From positions 59,968-123,967 of the forward strand of contig JAFWNG010000031.1 of assembly GCA_017510405.1 (NCBI GenBank): 64,000 bases of DNA, written 5' to 3'. The notes beneath the pieces were generated by a model, which was not told the origin of the DNA, ran no database searches, and was given only the letters and a program-made list of their open reading frames with translations. The translations under genes and the position numbers were made by a program. The stretch is from Solobacterium sp. (lineage in GTDB: Bacteria > Bacillota_I > Bacilli_A > Erysipelotrichales > Erysipelotrichaceae). This document shows positions 9,542 through 18,397 of the stretch, piece after piece. The first letter of the stretch is position 1. Each line of letters opens with the position of its first letter.

Positions 9542-10450
9542 ATGAAGAAGTATCTGGCAGTGGATCTCGGCGGCACAGCGATCAAATACGGTGTTGCGGA
9601 CGAGAAGATGAACTTCCTTGTTAAAGGAAAAGTAGATGCCCGTACAGCCTCATACGAGGATTTCCGGGATGATCTGAAAAAGATCCTGGAGGAATGCGGG
9701 GAAGGTGTGGAAGGTATGGCGATCTCCATGCCGGGCATGATCGACCGCATCAAGGGATTCGCCTATTCCGGAGGTGCTTACCGGTGGGTGAAACAGATCC
9801 CGCTGGCAATGAAACTGAAAGAAGAACTGGGATTGCCGGTCACTATCTGCAACGATGCCAAGGCGGCCGCGCTGGCGGAACTGGGCTTCGGCAATCTGCA
9901 GGATATCCGCAACGGTATCGCGATTATTCTCGGCACCGGCATCGGCGGCGCGATCATCATCGAAGGAAAGCTGCTGGACGGCAGCCATTACTCTTCCGGT
10001 GAGTTCTCCTTCATTCAGGAGAATAAGCGTGAGAAGGGCAAGTGCATGGACATCTTCGCGTTCTCGAACGGCGTCATGGGACTCAAGAATGCCATAAAGG
10101 AAGCTTCCGGTCTCGAGGACATCGACGGACTGAAGGCGTTCCGTCTGATCAAAGAAGAGAACAACGAAGCGGTGCTGCAGGGCGTAAAGGACTTCTGCTG
10201 GTATCTGGCATACCATATCTATAATCTGCAGTGCGTGATCGATGCCAACCGGGTCGTCATCGGCGGCGGCATCTCCAATGAGCCGATGTTCATCGAACTG
10301 GTCAAGGAGGCGGTCACAGAGCGCTTCGCACAGGCGGTGATCCCGGGCATTCCGCAGCCGGAGATCATGGTCTGCAGATACCAGAGCGACGCAAATCTGG
10401 TCGGTGCGATCTTCAACTTCATGCAGATGGTGGAAGGACGCGACTTCTGA
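9542..10450 (+). CDS. ROK-family sugar kinase
   Basis: A 302-residue protein with the ATP-binding N terminus AVDLGGTAIKYG, an aspartate in NDAKAAALAE (catalytic base position), and the ILGTGIGGAIIIEGKLL segment of ROK kinases. The zinc-binding CxCGxxGC motif common in ROK glucokinases is absent: the region after GEFSF reads QENKREKGKC. This places it in the zinc-less branch that includes beta-glucoside kinases, but the sugar cannot be assigned. An AGGAGG site precedes the start and a strong terminator follows, so it is a single-gene unit. It is cytoplasmic. Confidence 0.82.
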   Translation: MKKYLAVDLGGTAIKYGVADEKMNFLVKGKVDARTASYEDFRDDLKKILEECGEGVEGMAISMPGMIDRIKGFAYSGGAYRWVKQIPLAMKLKEELGLPVTICNDAKAAALAELGFGNLQDIRNGIAIILGTGIGGAIIIEGKLLDGSHYSSGEFSFIQENKREKGKCMDIFAFSNGVMGLKNAIKEASGLEDIDGLKAFRLIKEENNEAVLQGVKDFCWYLAYHIYNLQCVIDANRVVIGGGISNEPMFIELVKEAVTERFAQAVIPGIPQPEIMVCRYQSDANLVGAIFNFMQMVEGRDF

Positions 10451-10457
10451 TCACACG

Positions 10458-10483
10458 GAGGACTTTCGGAAAGTCCTCTTTTT
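10458..10483 (+). terminator. Intrinsic terminator after the ROK kinase
   Basis: GAGGACTT and AAGTCCTC form an 8-bp stem (extendable by two pairs) followed by five T residues, starting eight bases after the stop codon. Confidence 0.88.
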
Positions 10484-10519
10484 GTGTGCTATCATATTTG
10501 GAGTACAAGGAGAACGATT

Positions 10520-11458
10520 ATGGATCTCAACAGAGTCAGAGAATACAGGGATAAGATCACGGCAAACTGCGGGAAAGTCATACTTGGCAAAGAAGACGTC
10601 ATTCAGCACCTTCTGGAATGCTGGCTTTGCGGCGGACATATTCTGCTGGAAGATGTACCGGGAACAGGAAAAACGATGCTTCTGAGGGCATTTGCGGCTT
10701 CTGTGGGCGGATCGTTCAAACGGATCCAGTTCACGCCGGATCTTTTGCCGACGGATCTGACCGGGATCCAGTACTATAACCGGAAAACAGAGGAATTCGA
10801 ATTCCGTCCGGGACCGCTGTTTGCGCAGATCATCCTGGCGGATGAGATCAACCGGGCTACCCCGCGCACCCAGTCGGCGCTGCTTGAGGCAATGGAAGAG
10901 AAGCAGATCACGGCCGACGGCGTCACCCGCCGCCTGAAGGAACCGTTCATGGTTATGGCTACGCAGAATCCGCTGGAGAGCTACGGTACGTTTGCTCTGC
11001 CGGAAGCGCAGACCGACCGTTTCTTCATGCGTCTGAAAATGGGATACATGACAAGACAGCAGGAACTGGAAGTCATGCGCAGAAAGCCGGCAAGGACGAT
11101 CATCGAGGAACTGAAGCCGGTCGTCACGGAAGAAGAGACCGCGTCTGTCATGGAAGAAGTTCGCAAAGTGCATGTCGCGGACGACACGGCAGACTACATG
11201 ATGAATATCATTGAGGCAACACGGAGTCAGGATCATCCGGAGCGCGGTGTTTCCGCCCGCGGCACGATCGCTCTCTACGCAGCTGCGCAGGCAAGGGCGG
11301 CGCTGAACGGACGTGACTATGTCATTCCGGAAGATGTCCGGGAACTGGCGGTGTGCGTGCTTGCCCACCGTATGGGATCGACGGTATCCATGGCGGAAAG
11401 CAATGCGTGGATCGAATCGATCCTGGCGCGCATTCCCGTACCGACGGAGAACGTGTGA
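10520..11458 (+). CDS. MoxR-family AAA+ ATPase
   Basis: A 312-residue AAA+ protein with Walker A EDVPGTGKT, Walker B LADEINRA, and ATQNPLE plus PEAQTDRF segments typical of MoxR. The start at 10520 is preferred because AAGGAG precedes it. It overlaps the next gene in a TGATG junction. MoxR ATPases act as chaperones that insert cofactors or remodel membrane-associated complexes, and the MoxR-DUF58-membrane protein arrangement is widespread. The specific client is unknown here. Confidence 0.88.
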   Translation: MDLNRVREYRDKITANCGKVILGKEDVIQHLLECWLCGGHILLEDVPGTGKTMLLRAFAASVGGSFKRIQFTPDLLPTDLTGIQYYNRKTEEFEFRPGPLFAQIILADEINRATPRTQSALLEAMEEKQITADGVTRRLKEPFMVMATQNPLESYGTFALPEAQTDRFFMRLKMGYMTRQQELEVMRRKPARTIIEELKPVVTEEETASVMEEVRKVHVADDTADYMMNIIEATRSQDHPERGVSARGTIALYAAAQARAALNGRDYVIPEDVRELAVCVLAHRMGSTVSMAESNAWIESILARIPVPTENV

Positions 11459-12534
11459 TGCTGCTGAGCGTTCTGTTTATCGCTGCGCTTCTTTTTGCCG
11501 TGCAGTGGTATTCCCTGAACCGTTCTCTGCGTTATTTTTCCTACCGCAGTGAACCGGACAGGGGACTGGCGGAGTGCGGCGAAGTCTTCTCCATAAAGAC
11601 AGTGCTGAGGAATACCGGGTGGTTTCCGCTGCTTTTCCTGCACCTGAAAGAATATGTACCGCGGGAAACGGTATTCGAGGAAGACAGTACGGTCGGAAAC
11701 CGGACGGCCGGCCAGCAGCGCGCGGATACGGTGATCGATGAGATCCTGTATGTACTGTCGCATCAGGAGGTCATCCGCACCCTGCGTATGTCGCTGTCAA
11801 AGCGCGGCAGATATCTTTTCGGAAGCGCCCGCGTGACCGCCGGTGACTTTTTCGGCATTGACAGCCGCACGCAGCGTTATGATACGCCGCACGAGGTCGT
11901 CGTGTATCCGAAGAAAGCAGATATCGAAGAATGGATGCCGGAGATCGACGACTATCTCGGCGATATTTCCGTGCAGCGCTTTATCCTGCCGGATCCGATC
12001 GAAACGATCGGCTTCCGGGAATACACCGGACGGGAACCGATGAAAGAGATCAGCTGGCCGAAGACGCTTTCCTCGGGACAGCTGACTGTCCGCCAGTTCG
12101 ATCATTTCTCCGATCTGAAGGCATGCATTCTGGTCAATATCGAAGCCGCTCTGCCGCAGGAGATCGAATATGTATATTCGGCTGCCCGCACAGTGGCGGA
12201 GGATCTTGAAAAAAGGCATATTCCGTTCAGCTTCCATACCAATGCATTGATCGCTTCTTCGGCCGTGGTCTCCTCTCATGTCATGAGCGGAAGCGGCAGG
12301 GTGCATCTGCAGAAGGTGCTGGAACTGCTCGGCCGGTCGACATATGAAAAGACAGCCGGACTGGACCGGCTGATCGTACAGGCGGCAGGCAGCCGGGACG
12401 TGCAGAAAGCCTATCTGCTGATCAGCGCGGCCTCGGTAAGACCGGACGTCCTGAAACATTATGAACAGAGGTACGGCATCCGCATTCTTGATCTGAAACG
12501 AAAGGAAACGCATGAAGACACGCGATCTGATTGA
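11458..12534 (+). CDS. DUF58 domain protein
   Basis: A 358-residue protein with an N-terminal membrane helix (MLLSVLFIAALLFAVQ) and the DUF58 signature around residue 190 (GFREYTGREPMKEISWPKT), here with GRE instead of the commoner GDxxR. DUF58 proteins have a von Willebrand-like fold and partner MoxR ATPases. Start and upstream stop overlap by one base, and its 3' end overlaps the next gene by 23 bases, indicating tight coupling in one operon. Its molecular role is not established. Confidence 0.85.
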   Translation: MLLSVLFIAALLFAVQWYSLNRSLRYFSYRSEPDRGLAECGEVFSIKTVLRNTGWFPLLFLHLKEYVPRETVFEEDSTVGNRTAGQQRADTVIDEILYVLSHQEVIRTLRMSLSKRGRYLFGSARVTAGDFFGIDSRTQRYDTPHEVVVYPKKADIEEWMPEIDDYLGDISVQRFILPDPIETIGFREYTGREPMKEISWPKTLSSGQLTVRQFDHFSDLKACILVNIEAALPQEIEYVYSAARTVAEDLEKRHIPFSFHTNALIASSAVVSSHVMSGSGRVHLQKVLELLGRSTYEKTAGLDRLIVQAAGSRDVQKAYLLISAASVRPDVLKHYEQRYGIRILDLKRKETHEDTRSD

Positions 12535-13708
12535 CATCACGGGATGGGTACGCCTGGTGTGCTTCGGCATGGCGTTCATCACCAGGATCTTTGCAACGGG
12601 CAGTGCTGAGATCATCCGGCTGTTTCTGCCGGCGGTAGTGACGGGCGTTCTTTCCATCTATCTGCAGGACCGGCGTTCCCGGTTCCTTCCGCTGTTATTT
12701 TGCGCTGCGTACATCATCCCGGATCATACGGCCGCGTCTCTGACAGCTATGACGGCGTGCGTATCCGTGTGCGCTCCTTTCACATGGAAAAAAGCGTGGA
12801 CAGTCAGCCGGGCAGGCGCGGAAAAAATGCTGTACCGGGGACTTGGGGCATATGTGCTATTTGCAGCGGCGATGATGGTGACGGCGGCGGACGGCGCATG
12901 GACGGCTTCCGTGGCGTTTCTGACCGTCTTCCTTAGCTTTACGATCTTTGATCTGCGCGTGCTGCGGAGCGAACGGATCACGGACGCGAACTATGTATGG
13001 ATGAACTTTGCCGGATGTCTTCTGATCACGTTTATCCTGCTGGCTGTATGCACACCGGCGTTCCGCGCAGTCCTGAAGGCAGTCTGTCTGCTGGCAGCAC
13101 GCTATATGATCGTACCGGTGCTCTGGCTGATCATCGTGATCGTTTCCCTTGTCATGAATCTGATCCTGAATCTCATCGCGCCTGTTTTTCTGCTGTTTGG
13201 GAAAACAGACGTTCATACGAATTACGAACTGCAGATCTTTGATTTTTCCAAGCTCACCGGCAAGGAAGAAGAACTGGGAGAGTCCGTGATGCGCATCCCG
13301 GATCTTGTCAGGTTCATCGCCCTTGCGGTCGTGCTGGCTCTGCTGGTGTATTTTGCGGTGCGCAGGATCCGGCGGGTTTCGCTGTCTTACGGGACGGCGG
13401 GAACGATCGAACGGAAACAGATCACGGACAGACCGCTCACGCACAGGAAGAACAGTGCGCCTTTGAACGCCGTGCGTATGCTGTATGTGAAATACCTGCG
13501 CCACATGAAGAAAGAGGGCATGACGACTGATCCGTGCGAGACGTCGGAAATGCAGGCGGAGCACGCAGACCACATCCTGCAGAACACATGGGGAAGACAA
13601 ATGCGGGATTACTGGCTTCCTGCCCGCTACGGCAATGCCGAAAAGGCGGATCTGGCCGGTGCGAGGGATCTGTACAGGAAGATCAGACGCCGGAAAAGGG
13701 AGGATTGA
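12512..13708 (+). CDS. TgpA-like multi-spanning membrane protein without transglutaminase core
   Basis: A 398-residue protein with about seven hydrophobic segments up to residue 290, then a basic soluble tail. In MoxR-DUF58 operons the third protein is often a TgpA-type membrane protein carrying a transglutaminase domain and a DUF4129 tail. This one has the membrane scaffold and a short helical tail resembling DUF4129 but no Cys-His-Asp transglutaminase motifs. A soluble transglutaminase-like protein is encoded 7 kb downstream (20465-21808), but a link is speculative. It ends the operon, before tRNA-Leu. Confidence 0.65.
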   Translation: MKTRDLIDITGWVRLVCFGMAFITRIFATGSAEIIRLFLPAVVTGVLSIYLQDRRSRFLPLLFCAAYIIPDHTAASLTAMTACVSVCAPFTWKKAWTVSRAGAEKMLYRGLGAYVLFAAAMMVTAADGAWTASVAFLTVFLSFTIFDLRVLRSERITDANYVWMNFAGCLLITFILLAVCTPAFRAVLKAVCLLAARYMIVPVLWLIIVIVSLVMNLILNLIAPVFLLFGKTDVHTNYELQIFDFSKLTGKEEELGESVMRIPDLVRFIALAVVLALLVYFAVRRIRRVSLSYGTAGTIERKQITDRPLTHRKNSAPLNAVRMLYVKYLRHMKKEGMTTDPCETSEMQAEHADHILQNTWGRQMRDYWLPARYGNAEKADLAGARDLYRKIRRRKRED

Positions 13709-13738
13709 ACTCCGCTGTGATATAAATTCACAAACTAT

Positions 13739-13766
13739 TTGACGTTTTGAAAGAATGATATATAAT
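13739..13766 (+). promoter_or_regulatory. Promoter of tRNA-Leu
   Basis: TTGACG at 13739-13744 and TATAAT at 13761-13766, spaced by 16 bases, with the tRNA 5' end ten bases downstream of the -10 box. Confidence 0.8.
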
Positions 13767-13776
13767 AAGTGAGCAC

Positions 13777-13861
13777 GCACCAGTGGTGGAATCGGCAGAC
13801 ACGTACGCTTGAGGGGCGTATGGCGCAAGCCGTGCAGGTTCAAGTCCTGTCTGGTGCACCA
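13777..13861 (+). tRNA. tRNA-Leu (anticodon GAG)
   Basis: An 85-nt class II tRNA: acceptor GCACCAG/CTGGTGC with discriminator A and an encoded CCA, D-arm with GGAATCGGCAGAC, anticodon loop CTTGAGG (GAG), a long variable arm, and T-loop GTTCAAGTC. It has its own promoter and terminator. Confidence 0.96.
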
Positions 13862-13868
13862 TAAAGAG

Positions 13869-13893
13869 ACCGCAGAAACAACTGCGGTTTTTT
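13869..13893 (+). terminator. Intrinsic terminator after tRNA-Leu
   Basis: ACCGCAG and CTGCGGT form a 7-bp stem with a 6-base loop followed by six T residues, eight bases after the tRNA. Confidence 0.88.
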
Positions 13894-13929
13894 CGTTTTC
13901 CGCAGATAAAACTGTGTATAATGTCAGTT

Positions 13930-15963
13930 ATGACTGACAGAACAGAAAAGAAACGGAAGATCATGCGTACACTGCCGGTGTGGATCATCGCGGTGCTGGC
14001 GCTTGTATATCTGAATTCTTATAAGGAAACAAAAGAACAGAGCGTGATCCTGCTGGTCATGACCGGGGCAGCTCTGCTTGTGACGCTTTTGTTCGCGTTT
14101 CTGAAACGCCCGGATCCGGAAAACAAGACCTATGTCCTGCGGCAGGCGGCGGCTTTTCTGGCGGCGCCGGCAGTGATGGCGGCGGCCGTCGAAGTGCTCA
14201 ACGGCAATCTCATCTGGCAGCTGCCGGTACCGATCGATATTCTTCTGAATTACCTCGTGTATCTTGCCGTGTTCGTGCTGTTCTACGGACTGTGCGGGTC
14301 GGCGGAGTACGGCGGCAAGGCGGCGGTGGCGCTGCTTCTGGTATTCGGCGTTGCCAACATGTTTCTGAAGGATTATAAAGGAAGTCCGCTTCTGCCGATG
14401 GACCTTGGATCCATCCGTACGGCTGCTAATGTGGCGGCGGTATTCACGTTCCAGATCAACTGCCGCATCGTGACGGCACTGGCGCTTTCATGCGCTGCCT
14501 GGTATATGCTCGGAAGGCGGAAGATGCTGAAAAAACACCGTCTCCGCCAGCGGATCGAACGGGCGGCCGGACTTGCGCTGATCGCCGGCGTATGCCTGGT
14601 GTTCTACGGTACGGACACGTTCTCGGACAATTTCATGAAGCCGGATTTTTTCAACCAGACGCGCGGCTACGAGACGCACGGAGCCTTTGCGGAATTCATG
14701 CTCAATACGAAGTATCTGTTCATGAACGAACCGAACGGGTATTCCTCCGGGAAAGTGGCAGAGCTTCTGGAAGATGCAGAGAGAAGCCGCACCTCGGTAT
14801 ACGAATCGGCGATGATGCGGCAGAATGATCCGGTCACTGCCGGCACAGCACCGGCAAAGAAGCCGAATATCATCGTGATCATGAATGAAAGCTACAGCGA
14901 TCTTTCCGTGATCGGCGACTTCGGCACGAACATTCCGTATATGCCGTATGTAAACAGCCTGATCGGACAGGAGAACGTCATCGAAGGCAATGTCTACGTA
15001 TCCACGATCGGCACCGGCACGTCCAATACCGAATTTGAATTCCTCACCGGCAATACGATGGCGTTCCTGCCGGGCGGATCGAACGCGTATCAGCTGTATG
15101 TGAACCACGAACAGCCCGGACTGGTCACGACCCTGAAAGATCAGTCTTATACGGCAGACGCAGTGCATCCGTATTACCGCAGCAGCTGGAACCGCACTGC
15201 CGTATACGACTATATGCACTTTGACCGGTTCCTGAGCATCGAGGATATGCATGACTACGTCAAGGTAAGGCGGTTCGTTTCCGACGAATGGGACTTTGAT
15301 GAGATCGAACGCATGTACCGGGAAAAAGGAGATGATCCGATGTTCATCTTCAATATCACGATGCAGAACCATTCCTCCTATGAGATCAAATATGACAACT
15401 TCCCGGAAAAAGTCTGGCTGACGGACATGGAAGGCAGCTATCCGGAGACCGACCAGTATCTTGCCCTGATCAAAAAGACCGATGAATCGTTCCGGGATCT
15501 GATCGAGTACTTCAGCGAACAGGAAGAGCCGACGATCATCCTGATGTTCGGCGATCACCAGCCGTTCATCGAAGACGGCTTCTATGAGGAAGTCATGGGC
15601 ATGAAGCTGAATGATCTGCCCGACGAGATCCAGCAGAAGCGCTACATCACGCGTTTCATCCTGTGGGCGAACTACGATATTCCGGAGGGATACATCGATG
15701 AGATCTCGGTGAACTATCTGTCGCCGCTGCTGATGGAGTGCACCGGTCTGCAGATGACGCCGTACCAGAAATGGCTGGCAGATCTGTATGAGGAGGTGCC
15801 GGTGATCACAGCGATGGGATGCCGCGACAGCAGCGGCAGTTTCTTCCAGGCGGACGAGAAAAACAGCCATGAAGAAGCGATATCCGCGTACCGGAATATC
15901 GCCTATAACAACCTGTTTGATGCGAAAAACCGGATCGAGGAATTCTTCCGCGTCGGGAAGTAA
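13930..15963 (+). CDS. LTA synthase/sulfatase-family membrane protein
   Basis: About 677 residues. Five N-terminal hydrophobic segments anchor an extracellular alkaline-phosphatase-superfamily domain. Its MNES motif holds the metal-binding glutamate, [12 protein letters not shown] contains the candidate nucleophilic threonine, and MFGDHQP contains the metal-binding Asp-His. The family polymerises or transfers glycerol-phosphate from phosphatidylglycerol to lipoteichoic acid or glycans outside the cell. Which of these this protein does cannot be told. The start is uncertain: TATAAT at 13917-13922 overlaps an upstream in-frame ATG (13921), leaving ATG 13930 at about the expected transcription start, without a ribosome-binding site. 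Confidence 0.8.
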   Translation: MTDRTEKKRKIMRTLPVWIIAVLALVYLNSYKETKEQSVILLVMTGAALLVTLLFAFLKRPDPENKTYVLRQAAAFLAAPAVMAAAVEVLNGNLIWQLPVPIDILLNYLVYLAVFVLFYGLCGSAEYGGKAAVALLLVFGVANMFLKDYKGSPLLPMDLGSIRTAANVAAVFTFQINCRIVTALALSCAAWYMLGRRKMLKKHRLRQRIERAAGLALIAGVCLVFYGTDTFSDNFMKPDFFNQTRGYETHGAFAEFMLNTKYLFMNEPNGYSSGKVAELLEDAERSRTSVYESAMMRQNDPVTAGTAPAKKPNIIVIMNESYSDLSVIGDFGTNIPYMPYVNSLIGQENVIEGNVYVSTIGTGTSNTEFEFLTGNTMAFLPGGSNAYQLYVNHEQPGLVTTLKDQSYTADAVHPYYRSSWNRTAVYDYMHFDRFLSIEDMHDYVKVRRFVSDEWDFDEIERMYREKGDDPMFIFNITMQNHSSYEIKYDNFPEKVWLTDMEGSYPETDQYLALIKKTDESFRDLIEYFSEQEEPTIILMFGDHQPFIEDGFYEEVMGMKLNDLPDEIQQKRYITRFILWANYDIPEGYIDEISVNYLSPLLMECTGLQMTPYQKWLADLYEEVPVITAMGCRDSSGSFFQADEKNSHEEAISAYRNIAYNNLFDAKNRIEEFFRVGK

Positions 15964-15971
15964 GACTTTGC

Positions 15972-16000
15972 TTGTATTTTGCGTATACCGCATGTATAAT
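15972..16000 (+). promoter_or_regulatory. Promoter of typA
   Basis: TTGTAT (15972-15977) and a perfect TATAAT (15995-16000) are separated by 17 bases. The transcript would have a leader of about 20 bases containing the GGAGGAGGAG ribosome-binding site. Confidence 0.75.
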
Positions 16001-16028
16001 TGTCACGTTTTGGAGGAGGAGAGCGAAT

Positions 16029-17861
16029 ATGGACTATCAGAAGATTATCAACATTGCGGTCATTGCGCACGTTGATGCAGGCAAATCCACACTGGTGGAT
16101 GCATTCCTCAAACAGAGTCATGTATTTAAGGACAATGAGAAAGTCGTTGACTGTATTATGGACTCCAACGATCTGGAGCGGGAGAGAGGAATCACGATCT
16201 ATTCCAAGAACTGCTCCGTTACATATAAAGACTATAAGATCAATATCGTGGATACACCAGGCCACGCGGACTTCTCCTCGGAAGTCGAACGTATTATCCG
16301 TACGGTAGACACCGTTATTCTTCTGGTGGATTCCGCTGAGGGACCGATGCCGCAGACACGCTTCGTTCTGCAGAAGTCCCTGGAGTGCGGTCTGCGTCCG
16401 ATCCTTGTCATCAATAAGATGGACAAGCAGGATGCGCGTGCCGTCGAAGTTATCGACGAAGTCTATGATCTGTTCCTGGAACTGAATGCGACCGATGACC
16501 AGCTCGATTTCCCGATCCTGTACGGTACGGCGAGAGAAGGCGTTGTCCGCTACGAAGTGGACGATACGAACGAAGACATCGTGCCGCTGTTTGAAACGAT
16601 CATCCGTCAGACCCAGCCGTATCCGGATCTCTGCGAAGAACCGCTGCAGATGCAGGTATGCGCGCTTGCGTATGATGATTATATCGGCCGTCTCGGCATC
16701 GGCCGCGTTTACAAGGGAACGCTCAAAGAAGCGACACAGTACGAAGTATGCAACGCTTCCGGAAATACCCACCACGGCAAGACGAACCAGGTCTTCGTAT
16801 ACAAGGGACTGTCTCGTGTACCGGTAAGCGAGATCCAGTGCGGCGAGATCTGCATGATCTCGGGCATTCCGGATATCAACATCGGTGATACGCTCTGTCC
16901 GCTCGGACAGCCGGATCCGATGCCGATGATCTCCATCGAAGAGCCGACGCTGTCCATGAACTTCATGGTCAATGATTCTCCGTTTGCCGGTCAGACAGGC
17001 AAATATGTCACGTCCCGCAATATCCGCGAACGTCTGGAAAAGGAACTGGAAGTCAACGTCGGTCTGCGTGTGGAAGAAACAGACAGCACCGATACGTTCA
17101 AGGTCTCGGGAAGAGGCGAACTGCATCTCACGATCCTGCTGGAGCAGATGCGCCGTGAGGGCTACGAAGTCGCAGTCTCCCGTCCGGAAGTCATCCTGAA
17201 GCGGATCGACGGCGTAACGTGCGAACCGGAAGAAGAAGTTGTCATCGACGTGCCGAATGAGTACAGCGGCTCCGTGATCGCGGCGCTCAATGTCCGCAAA
17301 GGCCTGCTGAACAACATGGAAGATGTCGGTTCCTATACCCGCATCACCTACAAAGTTCCGACGCGCGGACTCATCGGCTTCCGCTCCGACTTCATCAATA
17401 TGACGCACGGCGAAGGCACGATGGTGCAGCGTCTGGACGATTATGTTCCGTACAAAGGCGAGATCCCGCAGCGTGAAAACGGCGCGCTGATCTCCACGGA
17501 AACAGGCGGCGCCATGACATACGCACTGTGGAATATCCAGGAGAGAGGCCAGCTGTTCATCGGCGCGCAGACACCGGTATACGAAGGCATGATCATCGGC
17601 GTGTCCGCCAAGAACAAGGACATGGGCGTCAACCCGATCAAGAACAAGAAAATGACCGCTGTCCGTTCCACCGGCAACGACGAAGCCATGAAGCTGGTTC
17701 CGCCGCGCATCCTGTCCCTGGAACAGGCAATCGAATTCATCAATGATGATGAGCTTGTAGAGATCACACCGACCGATATCCGCCTGCGCAAGAAGTATCT
17801 GACAGCGATCGACCGCCGCCGTCATGCCCGCGAACTCGGAAAGATCGAGGAAGACGAATAA
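16029..17861 (+). CDS. typA: Translational GTPase TypA/BipA
   Basis: A 610-residue protein of family length. G1 is AHVDAGKST, then RERGITI (switch I), DTPGHADF (G3) and NKMDKQDA (G4), followed by EF-G-like domains and the BipA-specific C-terminal domain with the basic [14 protein letters not shown] end. It binds the ribosome and assists 50S assembly and growth under stress or cold. ATG 16029 has a strong GGAGGAGG upstream. It forms a single-gene unit between a clear promoter and a bidirectional terminator. Confidence 0.95.
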   Translation: MDYQKIINIAVIAHVDAGKSTLVDAFLKQSHVFKDNEKVVDCIMDSNDLERERGITIYSKNCSVTYKDYKINIVDTPGHADFSSEVERIIRTVDTVILLVDSAEGPMPQTRFVLQKSLECGLRPILVINKMDKQDARAVEVIDEVYDLFLELNATDDQLDFPILYGTAREGVVRYEVDDTNEDIVPLFETIIRQTQPYPDLCEEPLQMQVCALAYDDYIGRLGIGRVYKGTLKEATQYEVCNASGNTHHGKTNQVFVYKGLSRVPVSEIQCGEICMISGIPDINIGDTLCPLGQPDPMPMISIEEPTLSMNFMVNDSPFAGQTGKYVTSRNIRERLEKELEVNVGLRVEETDSTDTFKVSGRGELHLTILLEQMRREGYEVAVSRPEVILKRIDGVTCEPEEEVVIDVPNEYSGSVIAALNVRKGLLNNMEDVGSYTRITYKVPTRGLIGFRSDFINMTHGEGTMVQRLDDYVPYKGEIPQRENGALISTETGGAMTYALWNIQERGQLFIGAQTPVYEGMIIGVSAKNKDMGVNPIKNKKMTAVRSTGNDEAMKLVPPRILSLEQAIEFINDDELVEITPTDIRLRKKYLTAIDRRRHARELGKIEEDE

Positions 17862-17909
17862 AAGCCGGAAAATAAAAAATGGGGTCATAAAAACCCTTAA
17901 CAAAGATAC

Positions 17910-17965
17910 TATAGCAGAAAAAAAGTTGCGTGAACAGACTGTACACGCTCTTTTTTTCTGCTATA
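17910..17965. terminator. Bidirectional terminator after typA within a long inverted repeat
   Basis: TATAGCAG-A7-G (17910-17925) pairs perfectly over 16 bp with its complement at 17950-17965, and inside it GCGTG/CACGC adds five pairs. Read on either strand this gives a hairpin followed by seven T residues, so it can terminate typA and block antisense entry. Confidence 0.8.
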
Positions 17966-18366
17966 TTATGGGCAAGAAGAAAAGTGGAAAGATCATAATA
18001 ATATTCCCGGGAGGTACACATGAGAACCGGAATTTCAGGAGGCAGTCTCTGACTAATAGAATCAGAGAATCTGCCAGTTTAATTATCTTAAATCTGCATA
18101 CAGAGTTGTTGTCGTGATCTGTGGAAAACTAGAAAAAGCCGACACCAGAAAGAGGAAGTATATTCCATACAGACGAAGAGTCTTAAAAGAGCGTATAACG
18201 TTCAGATGAATGCAAATTCAAAAGAATATACGAAGAGCCCAATGGTGAAGGGCAAACCTGTTGAGTGACAAATAATAATCGTTATGAAGACCTGCAGATC
18301 ATATGCGGGGTAACAGAACAAAGTTCACTGAAGGTCACATACAACAGCGGAAGATGCAGATAAAAA
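17966..18366. other. About 400-bp region with no recognised gene
   Basis: The stretch is framed by two bidirectional terminators and looks A-rich, unlike its neighbours. A reading frame from ATG 17968 (49 codons, MGKKKSGKIII...) overlaps the terminator's last arm and resembles nothing I know. A well-placed GGGAGG before ATG 18020 opens only an 11-residue peptide. A 20-codon frame starts at about 18208. I see neither tmRNA, RNase P, 6S nor SRP RNA signatures. It could be a small RNA gene or the decayed remains of a gene. Confidence 0.4.
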
Positions 18367-18394
18367 AGAGGGAAGAGCATATCTCCCTCTTTTT
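18367..18394. terminator. Bidirectional terminator
   Basis: AGAGGGA pairs with TCCCTCT around a 10-base loop. T runs follow on the plus side (TTTTTATTTT) and, on the minus strand, TTTTTTA follows, so it ends the LTA-synthase-like gene on the minus strand and any plus-strand transcript of the preceding region. Confidence 0.85.
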
Positions 18395-18397
18395 ATT

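Noticed and set aside
9542..10450. Assignment as glucokinase
   Set aside because: The zinc-binding cysteine motif of ROK glucokinases is missing, so only a general ROK kinase call is justified.
17910..17965. Long inverted repeat as the end of a mobile element
   Set aside because: Only one such structure, no transposase nearby, and it contains a typical GC hairpin with A and T runs, so a bidirectional terminator is sufficient.
18008..18055. Small peptide gene after GGGAGG at 18007
   Set aside because: Only 11 codons and no support beyond the ribosome-binding-like sequence.
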